Source of the DNA: Luteimonas deserti
Lineage (GTDB): Bacteria; Pseudomonadota; Gammaproteobacteria; Xanthomonadales; Xanthomonadaceae
Assembly (NCBI RefSeq): GCF_013425765.1
Contig: NZ_JACCJZ010000010.1
Location: 1-64,000, forward strand
Direction: 5' to 3'
Length of the DNA: 64,000 nt
The notes beneath the pieces were generated by a model. That model made no database searches, was not told where the DNA came from, and was given only the letters and a program-made list of their open reading frames with translations. Shown here in pieces: positions 26,932 to 35,298 of this stretch; within the stretch, counting starts at the first letter, position 1, and every line of letters begins with the position of its first letter. Made by a program: the position numbers and the translations under genes.

Positions 26932-27282
26932 ATGACCCATCCCGACGCCCACCATCGCATCGACTACCTCGAGTACGCCGTCGCCTCGATCGACGCCGCC
27001 AAGCGCTTCTACGGCGCGGCCTTCGGCTGGACATTCGAGAACTACGGCCCGGACTACTGCGAGTTCCGCGACGGCCGCCTGACCGGCGGTTTCTTCCACG
27101 GAAACCCCACTCCCGGCGGCGCGCTGGTGGTGCTGTACTCGGACGATCTGGGGGCCAGCGAAGCCGCCGTGTCGCGGGCGGGCGGACGCATCACCCGGCC
27201 GGTCTTCGAGTTTCCCGGTGGTCGTCGCTTCCACTTCACCGATCCCGACGGCTACGAACTCGCGGTCTGGTCGCAGGCCTGA
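26932..27282 (+). CDS. VOC-superfamily (glyoxalase/bleomycin-resistance fold) protein
   Basis: The 116-residue protein has the paired beta-alpha-beta-beta-beta layout of the VOC fold. It reads I-D-Y-L-E-Y-A-V, A-K-R-F-Y-G-A-A-F-G-W, then F-T-D-P-D-G-Y-E-L-A-V-W at the end, where the Glu is a standard metal ligand. The first ligand position is Y/E rather than His. Substrate unknown. Probably linked in function to the AraC gene before it. GACAAT about 30 bases upstream is a possible -10. Confidence 0.87.
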   Translation: MTHPDAHHRIDYLEYAVASIDAAKRFYGAAFGWTFENYGPDYCEFRDGRLTGGFFHGNPTPGGALVVLYSDDLGASEAAVSRAGGRITRPVFEFPGGRRFHFTDPDGYELAVWSQA

Positions 27283-27410
27283 GCCCGGCGCCGCGCACCC
27301 CCTTCGCGTCGCGTCGCCCCGGCCGCACCCGGTCCGCGGCCACGGCGAGGCGTGCGGTGGAGATCGCCGTGTGGCGCACAATGCCCGCCCCGTATGCCGC
27401 TGGACCAGCC

Positions 27411-27629
27411 ATGGATGCCGAATCGCTTCTCCACGCCGCGTTGCGCGAGGCCGGTTACGGGCCGGACGCGATCGGGTCGGCCATGCCGCGGATCCTGCGC
27501 ATCCTGCAGGCCGAGGACGTGCGCATCGAGATGGGCCGCGCCCTGTCGCGCAAGGAGCGCGAATACGTGCGCCTGCAGCTCGAGCTCGGCCTCAATGTGT
27601 CCGAGATCGTGGCCGGGCTGAGGCGCTGA
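27411..27629 (+). CDS. Small conserved helical protein of unknown function
   Basis: The 72-residue helical protein carries L-R-I-L-Q-A-E-D-V-R-I-E-M and ends L-E-L-G-L-N-V-S-E-I-V-A-G-L-R-R. CACAAT about 30 bases upstream resembles the -10 boxes of this genome and favours ATG 27411 over the in-frame ATG at 27381. No function assigned. Confidence 0.6.
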   Translation: MDAESLLHAALREAGYGPDAIGSAMPRILRILQAEDVRIEMGRALSRKEREYVRLQLELGLNVSEIVAGLRR

Positions 27630-27796
27630 GCGGTCGCGAGCATGCCGCGGCCGCGCGTGCCGGCGCGTCCGGGCACGAGGCCGCGCACCGACGCCGGCGC
27701 CCGCTCGTCCCGGGCGTGCCGGTCCACCGTGCCGGCACTCGACCTGCCGCGCCGGTCGCGCTGGAATAGCCCGAGCGCGCTCCTACTGGGCCCACC

Positions 27797-28375
27797 ATGT
27801 CGAAACAGATCCTCATCGTGCAGGGGCATCCGGCGTCGGACAGCCTGTGCGAGGCGCTGGCCTCGGCGTATGCGCAGGGCGCGCGTGAATCGGGCCACAG
27901 CGTGGTCACGTTGCGGTTGCGCGAGATGCGTTTCGACCCGGTGCTGCATGCGGGCTACGCTGCGCTCCAGCCGCTGGAACCCGACCTGGTGGCGGCGCAG
28001 GCGGCAATTGTCGGCGCCGACCACATCGTCCTGGTCTATCCGACCTGGTGGGGCGGCACGCCCGCGCTGTTGAAGGGCTTTCTGGACAGGACACTGCTTC
28101 CGGGCTTCGCCTTCAAATACCGCGCCGGTTCGCCGTGGTGGGACCGCCTTCTGACCGGCCGGTCCGCGCACGTGATCACCACGATGGACACGCCGCCCTG
28201 GTACTACCGCCTGCGCTACGGGGACGCGGGCATCCGGCAACTCAGGCACGCGGTGCTCGAGTACTGCGGCGTGCGCCCCGTCCGGGTCACGCGCGTGGGA
28301 CGCGTCAAGGAGGCGTCCGCGCGGCGGATCGAGCGCTGGCTCGGGGCTGCCCGCCGGGCCGGCGCCGAGGCCTAG
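27797..28375 (+). CDS. NAD(P)H-dependent oxidoreductase, flavodoxin-like fold
   Basis: The 192-residue flavoprotein of the KefF/MdaB/NQO1 type has I-L-I-V-Q-G-H-P at the N-terminus (FMN/FAD phosphate loop region). The Y-P-T-W-W-G-G-T-P-A-L-L-K-G-F-L-D-R motif follows, with H-A-V-L-E-Y-C-G-V near the end. Such enzymes carry out two-electron reduction of quinones or nitro compounds. The next gene (28530) is in the same direction but 154 bases away. Confidence 0.9.
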   Translation: MSKQILIVQGHPASDSLCEALASAYAQGARESGHSVVTLRLREMRFDPVLHAGYAALQPLEPDLVAAQAAIVGADHIVLVYPTWWGGTPALLKGFLDRTLLPGFAFKYRAGSPWWDRLLTGRSAHVITTMDTPPWYYRLRYGDAGIRQLRHAVLEYCGVRPVRVTRVGRVKEASARRIERWLGAARRAGAEA

Positions 28376-28529
28376 CGACGCGTCCGGGCGTGGTGGACGG
28401 CGCGATGGCGGCGCCCGGGTGCGGTGGGTCGCAGGCGATGGCCCGACGGGGTCCGGGGTGCCCGGGCATCTGCTGTGGCACGCTGGCGGCATCCGCCTGC
28501 GTAGCCGCGGGCTCCCCGGACCCCACCCC

Positions 28530-28967
28530 ATGTCGCAGGCGATCCAGTCCGTCCAGCTCACACCACGGGTCGAGGCGCTGCTGACGGCCGGCGGCCTGCC
28601 GGTGTCCGACCTGCGCGACGGCGCGGTGACCCTGTTCGCGCATGTCGACGGTGATCGGCTCGAGGGCGTGGTAGGGCTGGAGATCCACGGTCCGTCGGCC
28701 CTGCTGCGCTCGCTGGCGGTCGCGGAGGGTGCGCGGGGCACCGGCCTGGGTGCGGCGCTCGTGGCGCATGCCGAGCGGCACGCGACCGCGCAGGGCGTCC
28801 GGACCGTGTATCTGCTCACCACGTCCGCCGCCGCATTCTTCGCGCGCCACGGGTACCGTCACGCGGATCGTGGCCTCGCCCCTGCAGCCATCGCCGCGAC
28901 TCCGCAGTTCGCGGGTCTGTGCCCGGCCTCCTCGGCGTTCATGTCGAAGGTCCTTGCAGCGCACTGA
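28530..28967 (+). CDS. arsN2: GNAT acetyltransferase, ArsN2-like
   Basis: The 145-residue GNAT enzyme has acetyl-CoA loop R-G-T-G-L-G-A-A-L-V-A-H (motif A) and F-F-A-R-H-G-Y. The C-terminal signature A-L/L-C-P-A-S-S-A-F-M-S-K is what separates ArsN2 from other GNATs. ArsN2 members occur in arsenic-resistance loci, but no arsenic gene lies nearby here, so the name rests on sequence only. ATG 28530 is the first Met consistent with the fold; the frame is open upstream. Confidence 0.8.
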   Translation: MSQAIQSVQLTPRVEALLTAGGLPVSDLRDGAVTLFAHVDGDRLEGVVGLEIHGPSALLRSLAVAEGARGTGLGAALVAHAERHATAQGVRTVYLLTTSAAAFFARHGYRHADRGLAPAAIAATPQFAGLCPASSAFMSKVLAAH

Positions 28968-29143
28968 GCGGCAGCGGTCGGCCGCCGGCCGGCGCCGCGC
29001 GGTATTTCCGGGCCGCATGCGCATGCGGACCCGACGACGCGCGCGCGGTCTTCGCGGTGGATGACGGCACGAGCGCGCATGTTCACAGCCCGACCATCGA
29101 TGCCGCTCTAGCGTCGATGGCCCCCCTGTCGGAGCGCCGATCG

Positions 29144-30049
29144 ATGAAACACAAGCCACTGGACGAGCAGGTCATCGTCATCACGGGTGCCTCGAGCGGC
29201 ATCGGGTTGTGTACCGCCCTGCTCGCCGCCGAACGCGGTGCCCGGGTCGTGCTGCTGGCGCGAAGCGGCGAGGCACTCGAGGACGTGGTCGCCGCGATCG
29301 GCGCCGAGGGCGGCAAGGCCGAGGCCTTCCGGGTGGACGTGGCGGATCGCGACCAGATCGACGACGCCGTCGAGCGCATCCTCGCCGCGCACGGCCGCAT
29401 CGACACCTGGGTGAACAATGCCGGCGTCTCGATCTACGGGCGTCTGGACGAGGTGGCCGAAGACGATCATCGGCGCCTGTTCGAGGTGAACTTCTGGGGC
29501 GTGGTCAACGGTTCGCTGGCCGCGCTGCCGTCGCTGCGGTCGAGCGAGGGCGTGCTGGTGAACCTCGGCAGTGAGGTCTCCGAGGGCGTGATCCCGCTGC
29601 AGGGCATGTATGCCGCCTCCAAGCACGCGGTCAAGGGGTTCACCGACGCGCTGCGGGTCGAAGAAGAACGCGTGGACGGACAACCCGTCACCATCGTGCT
29701 GATCCAGCCCACGGCGGTGAATACCCCGTTCCCGCAGCACGCGCGCAACTATCTCGAACACGAGCCCAAGCTGCCCGAGCCGACGATCGATCCCCATCGC
29801 GTCGCCGAGGCCATTCTCGACGCCGCCGAAAAGGGTGGCCGAGACGTGAAGGTGGGCGCGTTCGCGCACGTCAACACCGCACTGAGCAAGATCCTCCCGC
29901 GCCTGGCCGACCGCATGTCGGCGGCGCGCGCCGGCCAGCAGGAGCACGATGCCCCGCCGCTTCGCCCGGAAGGCACCTTGTTCAAGCCGGGACAGAGCGG
30001 GCAGGTCTATGGCGTGGATGACGATGGCGAGGTCATTCCGTCGGCATAA
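29144..30049 (+). CDS. Short-chain dehydrogenase/reductase (SDR), extended C-terminus
   Basis: The 301-residue enzyme has NAD(P) motif T-G-A-S-S-G-I-G, the N-N-A-G motif and catalytic Y-A-A-S-K; the catalytic Ser lies in N-L-G-S-E-V-S. The roughly 60-residue tail with P-E-G-T-L-F-K-P and V-Y-G-V-D-D-D-G-E is polar and lies beyond the SDR core, as in the DltE/YusZ-like group. Substrate unknown. The Met at 29144 was chosen because it lies directly before the first beta strand; in-frame Mets exist upstream. Confidence 0.87.
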   Translation: MKHKPLDEQVIVITGASSGIGLCTALLAAERGARVVLLARSGEALEDVVAAIGAEGGKAEAFRVDVADRDQIDDAVERILAAHGRIDTWVNNAGVSIYGRLDEVAEDDHRRLFEVNFWGVVNGSLAALPSLRSSEGVLVNLGSEVSEGVIPLQGMYAASKHAVKGFTDALRVEEERVDGQPVTIVLIQPTAVNTPFPQHARNYLEHEPKLPEPTIDPHRVAEAILDAAEKGGRDVKVGAFAHVNTALSKILPRLADRMSAARAGQQEHDAPPLRPEGTLFKPGQSGQVYGVDDDGEVIPSA

Positions 30050-30237
30050 ACACGCTGCATGCAGGAGGCGCGCAGCGTGGATGGCCGGCGCGCGCGATGG
30101 AACGTGCCGGTCGCGCTTCGCGTCGTGACACGGCGGGCACGAATGCGCCTCACGTGCGAGGATCGGGTGGACATCCGGTCGCCGCATCCATTTTCGGGTG
30201 TCGCGTGATGAGCGGAGCCCAGCTCCGCCCGAGCGCG

Positions 30238-31053
30238 TCAGCCCGATGCGCGCAGCGGCAGACGCCCGAGCCGGCGCAGCTGCGGGCTGGTCTCGAGATC
30301 GACCGGCATCACGTCACGCGGGCTGGGATCCAGTACCGGCGGCAGGCCCAGGGTGGCGGCCGTGGGCGTCCGCCTGGCGCGCAGTCGCGCGAACGCGGCG
30401 CCGAGCGCCTCCTCGCTGACGCCCGGCAACGCGGCGTCCCCGTCGGGCGGCGCCACGCGGGTCTTGCCGCCCGCCTCGCGCCACTCGTGGATCAGCTCGG
30501 CGATGTCGATGTGCGGAAACGGCAGGTCGAGCTGTGCGCTGAGGACGATCGCCGGTGCCAGGTGGGCCACCTGGAAGCTGCGATACACCAGCTCGCTGCA
30601 CACCATGTGCGAGGGGTCGTCGTCGATCAGATGCTCCACCAGCGCACGCAACAGCCAGCGCACCCGCGCATCGGCGGGCACGCGGTTGCGCAGGGTGGCG
30701 AACAGCGCCATCTGCAGCAGCGCGTCCAGTGGATAGGGCGTGCCGAGGCAGTCGGTGGCCCCGATGGTGACCGCACGGCGCATGGCGTCGTCCAGCGGCT
30801 CGCCGTTCGCACGGGTCGGCCGCAGCACGTCGACGAAATCGTAGTACGCGCCCTGCGCGAGGCGATCGGCGAGCATCACCCGGCGCGAGACCGGCGCAGC
30901 GGCTTCGATGAAGGCGCCGTCCTCCACCATCACGGCCGCATGGCTGTAGCTGGAATCGCCGAACCAGGCGATCAGGTCGGAGACCGGGCCGATACCGCGC
31001 ATCAGCAGGACATCGCCGGGGCGCAGCGCGGCGGGATCGACGAACGGGGTCAT
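30238..31053 (-). CDS. YiiX/YebB-like cysteine hydrolase (NlpC/P60 superfamily)
   Basis: The 271-residue protein has the permuted papain-like layout of YiiX proteins. His38 lies in S-Y-S-H-A-A-V-M and the catalytic Cys in H-M-V-C-S-E-L-V-Y-R-S-F, with the family opening L-R-P-G-D-V-L-L-M-R-G. No signal peptide is visible. Family enzymes are thought to act on cell-wall peptides or lipid/amide bonds. Its ATG overlaps the stop of a diguanylate cyclase gene by 4 bases, an unusual pairing. Confidence 0.82.
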   Translation of the reverse strand: MTPFVDPAALRPGDVLLMRGIGPVSDLIAWFGDSSYSHAAVMVEDGAFIEAAAPVSRRVMLADRLAQGAYYDFVDVLRPTRANGEPLDDAMRRAVTIGATDCLGTPYPLDALLQMALFATLRNRVPADARVRWLLRALVEHLIDDDPSHMVCSELVYRSFQVAHLAPAIVLSAQLDLPFPHIDIAELIHEWREAGGKTRVAPPDGDAALPGVSEEALGAAFARLRARRTPTAATLGLPPVLDPSPRDVMPVDLETSPQLRRLGRLPLRASG

Positions 31054-32720
31054 GCGGGCTCCGGGTGTGGGCGGACGGGATCTTCGGCGTCGAGCACGAC
31101 GCGGTTGCGGCCTTCGCGCTTGGCGCGGTACAGGGCGTCGTCGGCGCGCTTGAACAGGGTGGCGACGTCGTCACCGGCGCGGCGCGTGGCCACGCCGATC
31201 GAGACGGTGAGGCCGACGGTCCGGGCGCCGACCGCGCGGCCGTCGGCTTCCACCGCCGCGCGCAGGGCGTCCGCGGCACGCAGCGCCGAGGCGGCACTGG
31301 CGCCGTCGAGCACCAGCACGAATTCCTCCCCGCCGTAACGCGCGACGAGGTCGCTGGCACGGACATGGCGGCGCAGGATGCCCGCCATCGCCTGCAGGCA
31401 CGCATCGCCGACGTCGTGGCCGAAGCGGTCGTTGACCTGCTTGAAGTGGTCGAGATCCACGAACAGCACGGCCAGTGGTGCCTCAGTCCCGTCGGCCGCC
31501 TGCAGGCGCCCGGCCACGCCGGCATCGAGTTGCGCGCGGTTGGGCAGCCCGGTGAGCGGATCGGTCATCGCGCTGTGCCGCGCCGAGACCATTTCGCGCT
31601 CGGCGTAGCGCGCCGCGCGTGCGGTGGCCATGACCAGGATCAGGGCCGCCAGCGCATCGGCCGCCGGATGCAGATAACCGAGCCATTCGGGCGTGCCGGC
31701 CTCGCGCAGGAAATACACCGCGCGCATCATCGCCACCGCCGACACCAGACCCCAGCCGACCAGGAAGTACAGCGCCTCGCGATCACCGGCGAGTGCACGT
31801 GCCAGGCCCATGCCCAGGGTCAGGGCGCCGAGCAGGAGGAGCAGCACGTTGACCACGTGCGGGACGACGACGTTGACCGGGATGAACGGCAGGATCACCA
31901 GCAGTGCCGCGCATCCGAGCAGCATGATCCGGTACACCCGCGCGATGCGCGGGAAATGCGTGCGCACCCGCAACAGCACGAAGAAGAAACCGTAGGCCGA
32001 GAGCAGGCCGAGGCTGATGCCCAACCCGGCCACGCGCATCGCCTGCTCCGGCGGCAGCCACGGCGCGAGCGGCACCACTTCGCCGCTCATCACCACCAGA
32101 TAGGCGGCGGCCGAGAGCACCCAGACGCAGAACAACAACAGCATCCAGCGCCGCAACGCGACGGCGAAGATCGCCGCGACGATCGCCAGCAGCAGCTGGG
32201 CGCTGAGCACCGCGCTGCTGAACCGCACGCGTGCGTAGTCCGCCGCGAGGAAGGCCTGGACGGGCTGTGCCTCGACCCCCATCGGCTGTGCCCGGGAGCG
32301 CAGCACCTCGACGAACACCGGCTGGTCGAGCGCCGCGGCCGGCACCGGAACGGTCAACCGTTGACGCGAGCCGATCTGTCGCATCGCGGGGTCGAAGGTC
32401 GCCAGCGGGCGAGGCCGGTAGTCCGGCGGCGCGTAGGCCACCAGCTGCGCGTCGTAGGCCTCGCGGATCGCGACGATCCACAGACCGGTGTCGGGCGCGG
32501 GACCTGCATCGATGTCGATGCGCCACCAGCGCGTGTCGGGGCCGCGGCGGATCGTGGTGCCGGCCGGCTGCCAGGCACGGGATCCGCGCACCGCCGTGAT
32601 GGCGTCGGCCTCGGTGAGCGCGCTCGAACGCGAGACGCGCACGAGCGGCGCGGTGGCCGCCAGGGCCTCCACGCACAGTGCCATCGCCAGCAAAAGCGCC
32701 CCCACAACGCCCCAGCGCAT
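31050..32720 (-). CDS. Diguanylate cyclase with 7TM-DISM sensor
   Basis: The 556-residue membrane protein has a signal peptide (M-R-W-G-V-V-G-A-L-L-L ... A-L-A-A), then a periplasmic beta-rich 7TMR-DISMED2-type domain (about 30-175). Seven hydrophobic helices (about 190-390) lead to a C-terminal GGDEF domain whose active site reads R-Y-G-G-E-E-F. D-P-L-T-G-L-P-N-R and V-D-L-D-H-F-K-Q-V-N-D mark an active enzyme making c-di-GMP. No RxxD inhibitory site is visible at the usual position. Met 32720 starts the signal peptide; 32750 is an in-frame alternative. Confidence 0.9.
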   Translation of the reverse strand: MRWGVVGALLLAMALCVEALAATAPLVRVSRSSALTEADAITAVRGSRAWQPAGTTIRRGPDTRWWRIDIDAGPAPDTGLWIVAIREAYDAQLVAYAPPDYRPRPLATFDPAMRQIGSRQRLTVPVPAAALDQPVFVEVLRSRAQPMGVEAQPVQAFLAADYARVRFSSAVLSAQLLLAIVAAIFAVALRRWMLLLFCVWVLSAAAYLVVMSGEVVPLAPWLPPEQAMRVAGLGISLGLLSAYGFFFVLLRVRTHFPRIARVYRIMLLGCAALLVILPFIPVNVVVPHVVNVLLLLLGALTLGMGLARALAGDREALYFLVGWGLVSAVAMMRAVYFLREAGTPEWLGYLHPAADALAALILVMATARAARYAEREMVSARHSAMTDPLTGLPNRAQLDAGVAGRLQAADGTEAPLAVLFVDLDHFKQVNDRFGHDVGDACLQAMAGILRRHVRASDLVARYGGEEFVLVLDGASAASALRAADALRAAVEADGRAVGARTVGLTVSIGVATRRAGDDVATLFKRADDALYRAKREGRNRVVLDAEDPVRPHPEPA

Positions 32721-32821
32721 CCATCCCCCGTCGCGGCCGGTCCCGCCCATGCTGCATCGGCCGCCGAACGGCGGAGTTTAGCGTCCGTTCTCCGTTCGCG
32801 CGCACCGTAGGCGCAACGCGC

Positions 32822-34222
32822 TCACTGGCCCCACCTGCCGCTGCGCCGCATCACGCCCCAGCTGTGCTTGCGGCGCGAGAACCACTGCCACATGCCGCGG
32901 CACCGCCACAGCGTGTTGAGCTGGCGGTATCCAAGGTTCTCCAGCACCGCCATCGAGAACATCAGCAGCATGTCGCGCTTGCGGCCGTACACGCGGAACG
33001 ACAGCGTCTCCAGCAGCAGACCGTTGACCGACAGCAGGATGCCCATCCCGACCGCCACCAGCAGGAACACCACCAGCGCCGCCGGCGAGATCACGCCGAG
33101 CGCGAAGCCGCCCAGCATCACCACGTAGCCGGCGAGTTCGATCAGCGGCCCGACCAGTTCGAACACCGTCATGAACGGCCAGGCCAGCAGGCCCGCGGCG
33201 CCGGAGCGCGGGCTGAGCGCGAGCCGCGCATGCCGGGTGAGGCTCTCGGCGAGGCCGCGTTGCCAGCGGCTGCGCTGGCGGCCGAGGGTGCCGAGATCCT
33301 CCGGCGCCTCGGTCCAGCAGATCGGGTCCGGCAGGTAGCGGATGCGGTAGGGAATGCGGCGCGCCCGGTGCCAGCGATGCAGACGCACGACGAGCTCCAT
33401 GTCCTCGCCCACCGTGGTAGTGCTGTAACCGCCGACGGCCAGGACGCGCTCGCGGTTGAACAGGCCGAAGGCGCCGGAAATGATCAGCACCGCATTGAGC
33501 GGCGACCAGCCCAGCCGACCGAGCAGGAAGGCGCGCAGGTACTCGACGATCTGGAAACGCGCCACCCAGTTGCGCGGCAGCCCGGCGCGGACCAGGAAAC
33601 CGCCGCGCACTTCCGAGCCGTTGGCCAGCCGCACCGTGCCGCCGGCCGCGACGGTGCGCTCGTCCTCGAGAAACGGCTGCACCACGCGCAGCAGGCTGTC
33701 GCGCTGCAGGATCGAGTCGGCATCGACCGCGCAGAACAGCATGTGCCGCGCGGCGTTGATGCCGGCATTGAGCGCATCGGCCTTGCCGCCGTTGTCCTTG
33801 TCGATCACCCGCAGGTTGGCGTAGCGACGCGAGCGGTAGATCGCGCGGATCGGCTTGTGGTCCAGCGTGCGGCGCATCGGCTCGGGGTGCGGCACCAGGT
33901 CGAACTCCTCGCGCAGGACCTCGAGGGTGCGATCGCGCGAGCCGTCGTTGATCACCACCAGCTCGAACTCCGGATACTGCAGCTGCAGCATCGAACGCAC
34001 CGATGTGCGGATGGTCGCTTCCTCGTTGTAGCCGGGCACCAGAAGCGAGATGGGTGGCTCCACGCCGAGATACGGCGCCTCGTCGCCGAGCGCGCTGCGT
34101 TGGCGCATGTAGCGGCGCAGGCTGACCATCGACAGCAGGTTGAGCGCCAGGTAGCCGCCGTTGAGCGCGAGGAAGTAGCCGATGAAGAAGACCTGCATCC
34201 ACCACAGCCAGTCGACGCTCAT
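32822..34222 (-). CDS. Membrane family-2 glycosyltransferase (processive, PgaC/BcsA-like)
   Basis: The 466-residue inner-membrane enzyme has one N-terminal membrane helix, then a GT-A catalytic domain. It shows L-V-P-G-Y-N-E-E, V-I-N-D-G-S-R-D-R-T, K-A-D-A-L-N-A-G-I, the DxD-type V-D-A-D-S, the T-V-G-E-D-M-E motif and Q-R-S-R-W-Q-R-G (QxxRW), followed by three or four helices. QxxRW is diagnostic of processive polysaccharide synthases (hyaluronan, cellulose, PNAG). It is last of a five-gene coupled unit; its ATG overlaps the HEAT-repeat gene by 4 bases. The frame is open far upstream but only this start fits. Polymer unknown. Confidence 0.93.
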   Translation of the reverse strand: MSVDWLWWMQVFFIGYFLALNGGYLALNLLSMVSLRRYMRQRSALGDEAPYLGVEPPISLLVPGYNEEATIRTSVRSMLQLQYPEFELVVINDGSRDRTLEVLREEFDLVPHPEPMRRTLDHKPIRAIYRSRRYANLRVIDKDNGGKADALNAGINAARHMLFCAVDADSILQRDSLLRVVQPFLEDERTVAAGGTVRLANGSEVRGGFLVRAGLPRNWVARFQIVEYLRAFLLGRLGWSPLNAVLIISGAFGLFNRERVLAVGGYSTTTVGEDMELVVRLHRWHRARRIPYRIRYLPDPICWTEAPEDLGTLGRQRSRWQRGLAESLTRHARLALSPRSGAAGLLAWPFMTVFELVGPLIELAGYVVMLGGFALGVISPAALVVFLLVAVGMGILLSVNGLLLETLSFRVYGRKRDMLLMFSMAVLENLGYRQLNTLWRCRGMWQWFSRRKHSWGVMRRSGRWGQ

Positions 34223-35295
34223 GGGTGACGCTCGGCGATCGCGCGGCGCAGCGCGTCCTGCCCGTAGCGGTCGTCCACGGTTTCGATCAGCTGCTCCAGC
34301 GCCAGGCGGTCGAAGCCGGGCTGCGCGGCGATGGTGTCGGCGGCTTCCTGGCGCACGGCCCAGCTCGGATCGGGCAGCAGGGCGCACAGCGTGTCGAGTT
34401 CGGCCAGGACGGCCTGCTTGCGCAGGGCCTTGAGCGCGGCGAGTCGGACGTCGGCGTCGGGATCGGCGATCGCCGCCAGCAGCAGCGGCCGGTCGGCGGC
34501 GTCGCGCAGTTCGCCCAGCACCTGCAAGGCCGCCTGGTGCACGCGGGGATCGCGCGGCCCGCCGAGCACGTCGCGTGCCCAGCCGGCCAGGCGCGCCGGG
34601 TCCGCCCACGCCGCCAGCCCGGCCAGACGGTGCTCGCGTTCGGGCGCCGCGTTGCGCAGCGCGGCCAGCAGCGGCGCGGACACCGCCGTGCGGCCTGCGA
34701 CCCGGCACAGCGCGGCGATCCGCTGCGGCGTCCAGTCGCGCCGGACCACGACCACCGGTAACACCCCGGCCATGGCCCGATGCGGATCCAGGGTGACCAG
34801 CACTTCGGCCGCCGCCAGCGACAGGAACGGATTGCGATGCGCCAGAAAGCGCGCCACGTCGTTCCACGACTCGGGTCCGCCGACCTGCCGCAGCACCGCC
34901 AGCGCGATCAGCCGCAGATGCACCTGGCGCCGGCCCAGCAGCGCATGCGCGACCCGGTGCAGGCCGTAGTCCACCAGCAGCCGGTTGAGCCGGGCATGCG
35001 CCTCGCCGCGCAACTGGCGCTGGGTCCGGCACCACAGCAGCAGGAACCACAGGCGTTCGCCCGGCTCCGGCGGCGCCCACGGCGGCGGCGACTGGCTGTG
35101 CGCGGTGGCCTCGGCCAGGCGCGGGCGCCAGGCGGCCTCGAACTGCTGGCGCCGGGCCAGCCGGCGCGCGCCCAGCTCCGACAGCACCAGCACCTGCACC
35201 ATCGTCAGCAGCGTGACCACCGCGAGCGCGGCGATCACGTAGAGCGCCCAGCGAAGTACCGGGTCCTGCAGTGCACTGGCGTACCACGCCGGCAC
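34219..35295 (-). CDS. Membrane-anchored HEAT-repeat protein
   Basis: The 358-residue protein has one N-terminal membrane helix (about 15-37) and a long cytoplasmic part. This part carries several HEAT/PBS-lyase-type helical repeats: V-H-Q-A-A-L-Q-V-L-G-E-L, D-V-R-L-A-A-L-K-A-L-R, and W-A-V-R-Q-E-A-A-D-T-I-A. Such repeats form protein-binding scaffolds. Start is GTG, 3 bases after the stop of the YaiO-type gene; the stop overlaps the glycosyltransferase ATG. The position suggests that it links the synthase to a regulator or to the export machine. No enzymatic motif seen. Confidence 0.87.
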   Translation of the reverse strand: MPAWYASALQDPVLRWALYVIAALAVVTLLTMVQVLVLSELGARRLARRQQFEAAWRPRLAEATAHSQSPPPWAPPEPGERLWFLLLWCRTQRQLRGEAHARLNRLLVDYGLHRVAHALLGRRQVHLRLIALAVLRQVGGPESWNDVARFLAHRNPFLSLAAAEVLVTLDPHRAMAGVLPVVVVRRDWTPQRIAALCRVAGRTAVSAPLLAALRNAAPEREHRLAGLAAWADPARLAGWARDVLGGPRDPRVHQAALQVLGELRDAADRPLLLAAIADPDADVRLAALKALRKQAVLAELDTLCALLPDPSWAVRQEAADTIAAQPGFDRLALEQLIETVDDRYGQDALRRAIAERHP

Positions 35296-35298
35296 GGC

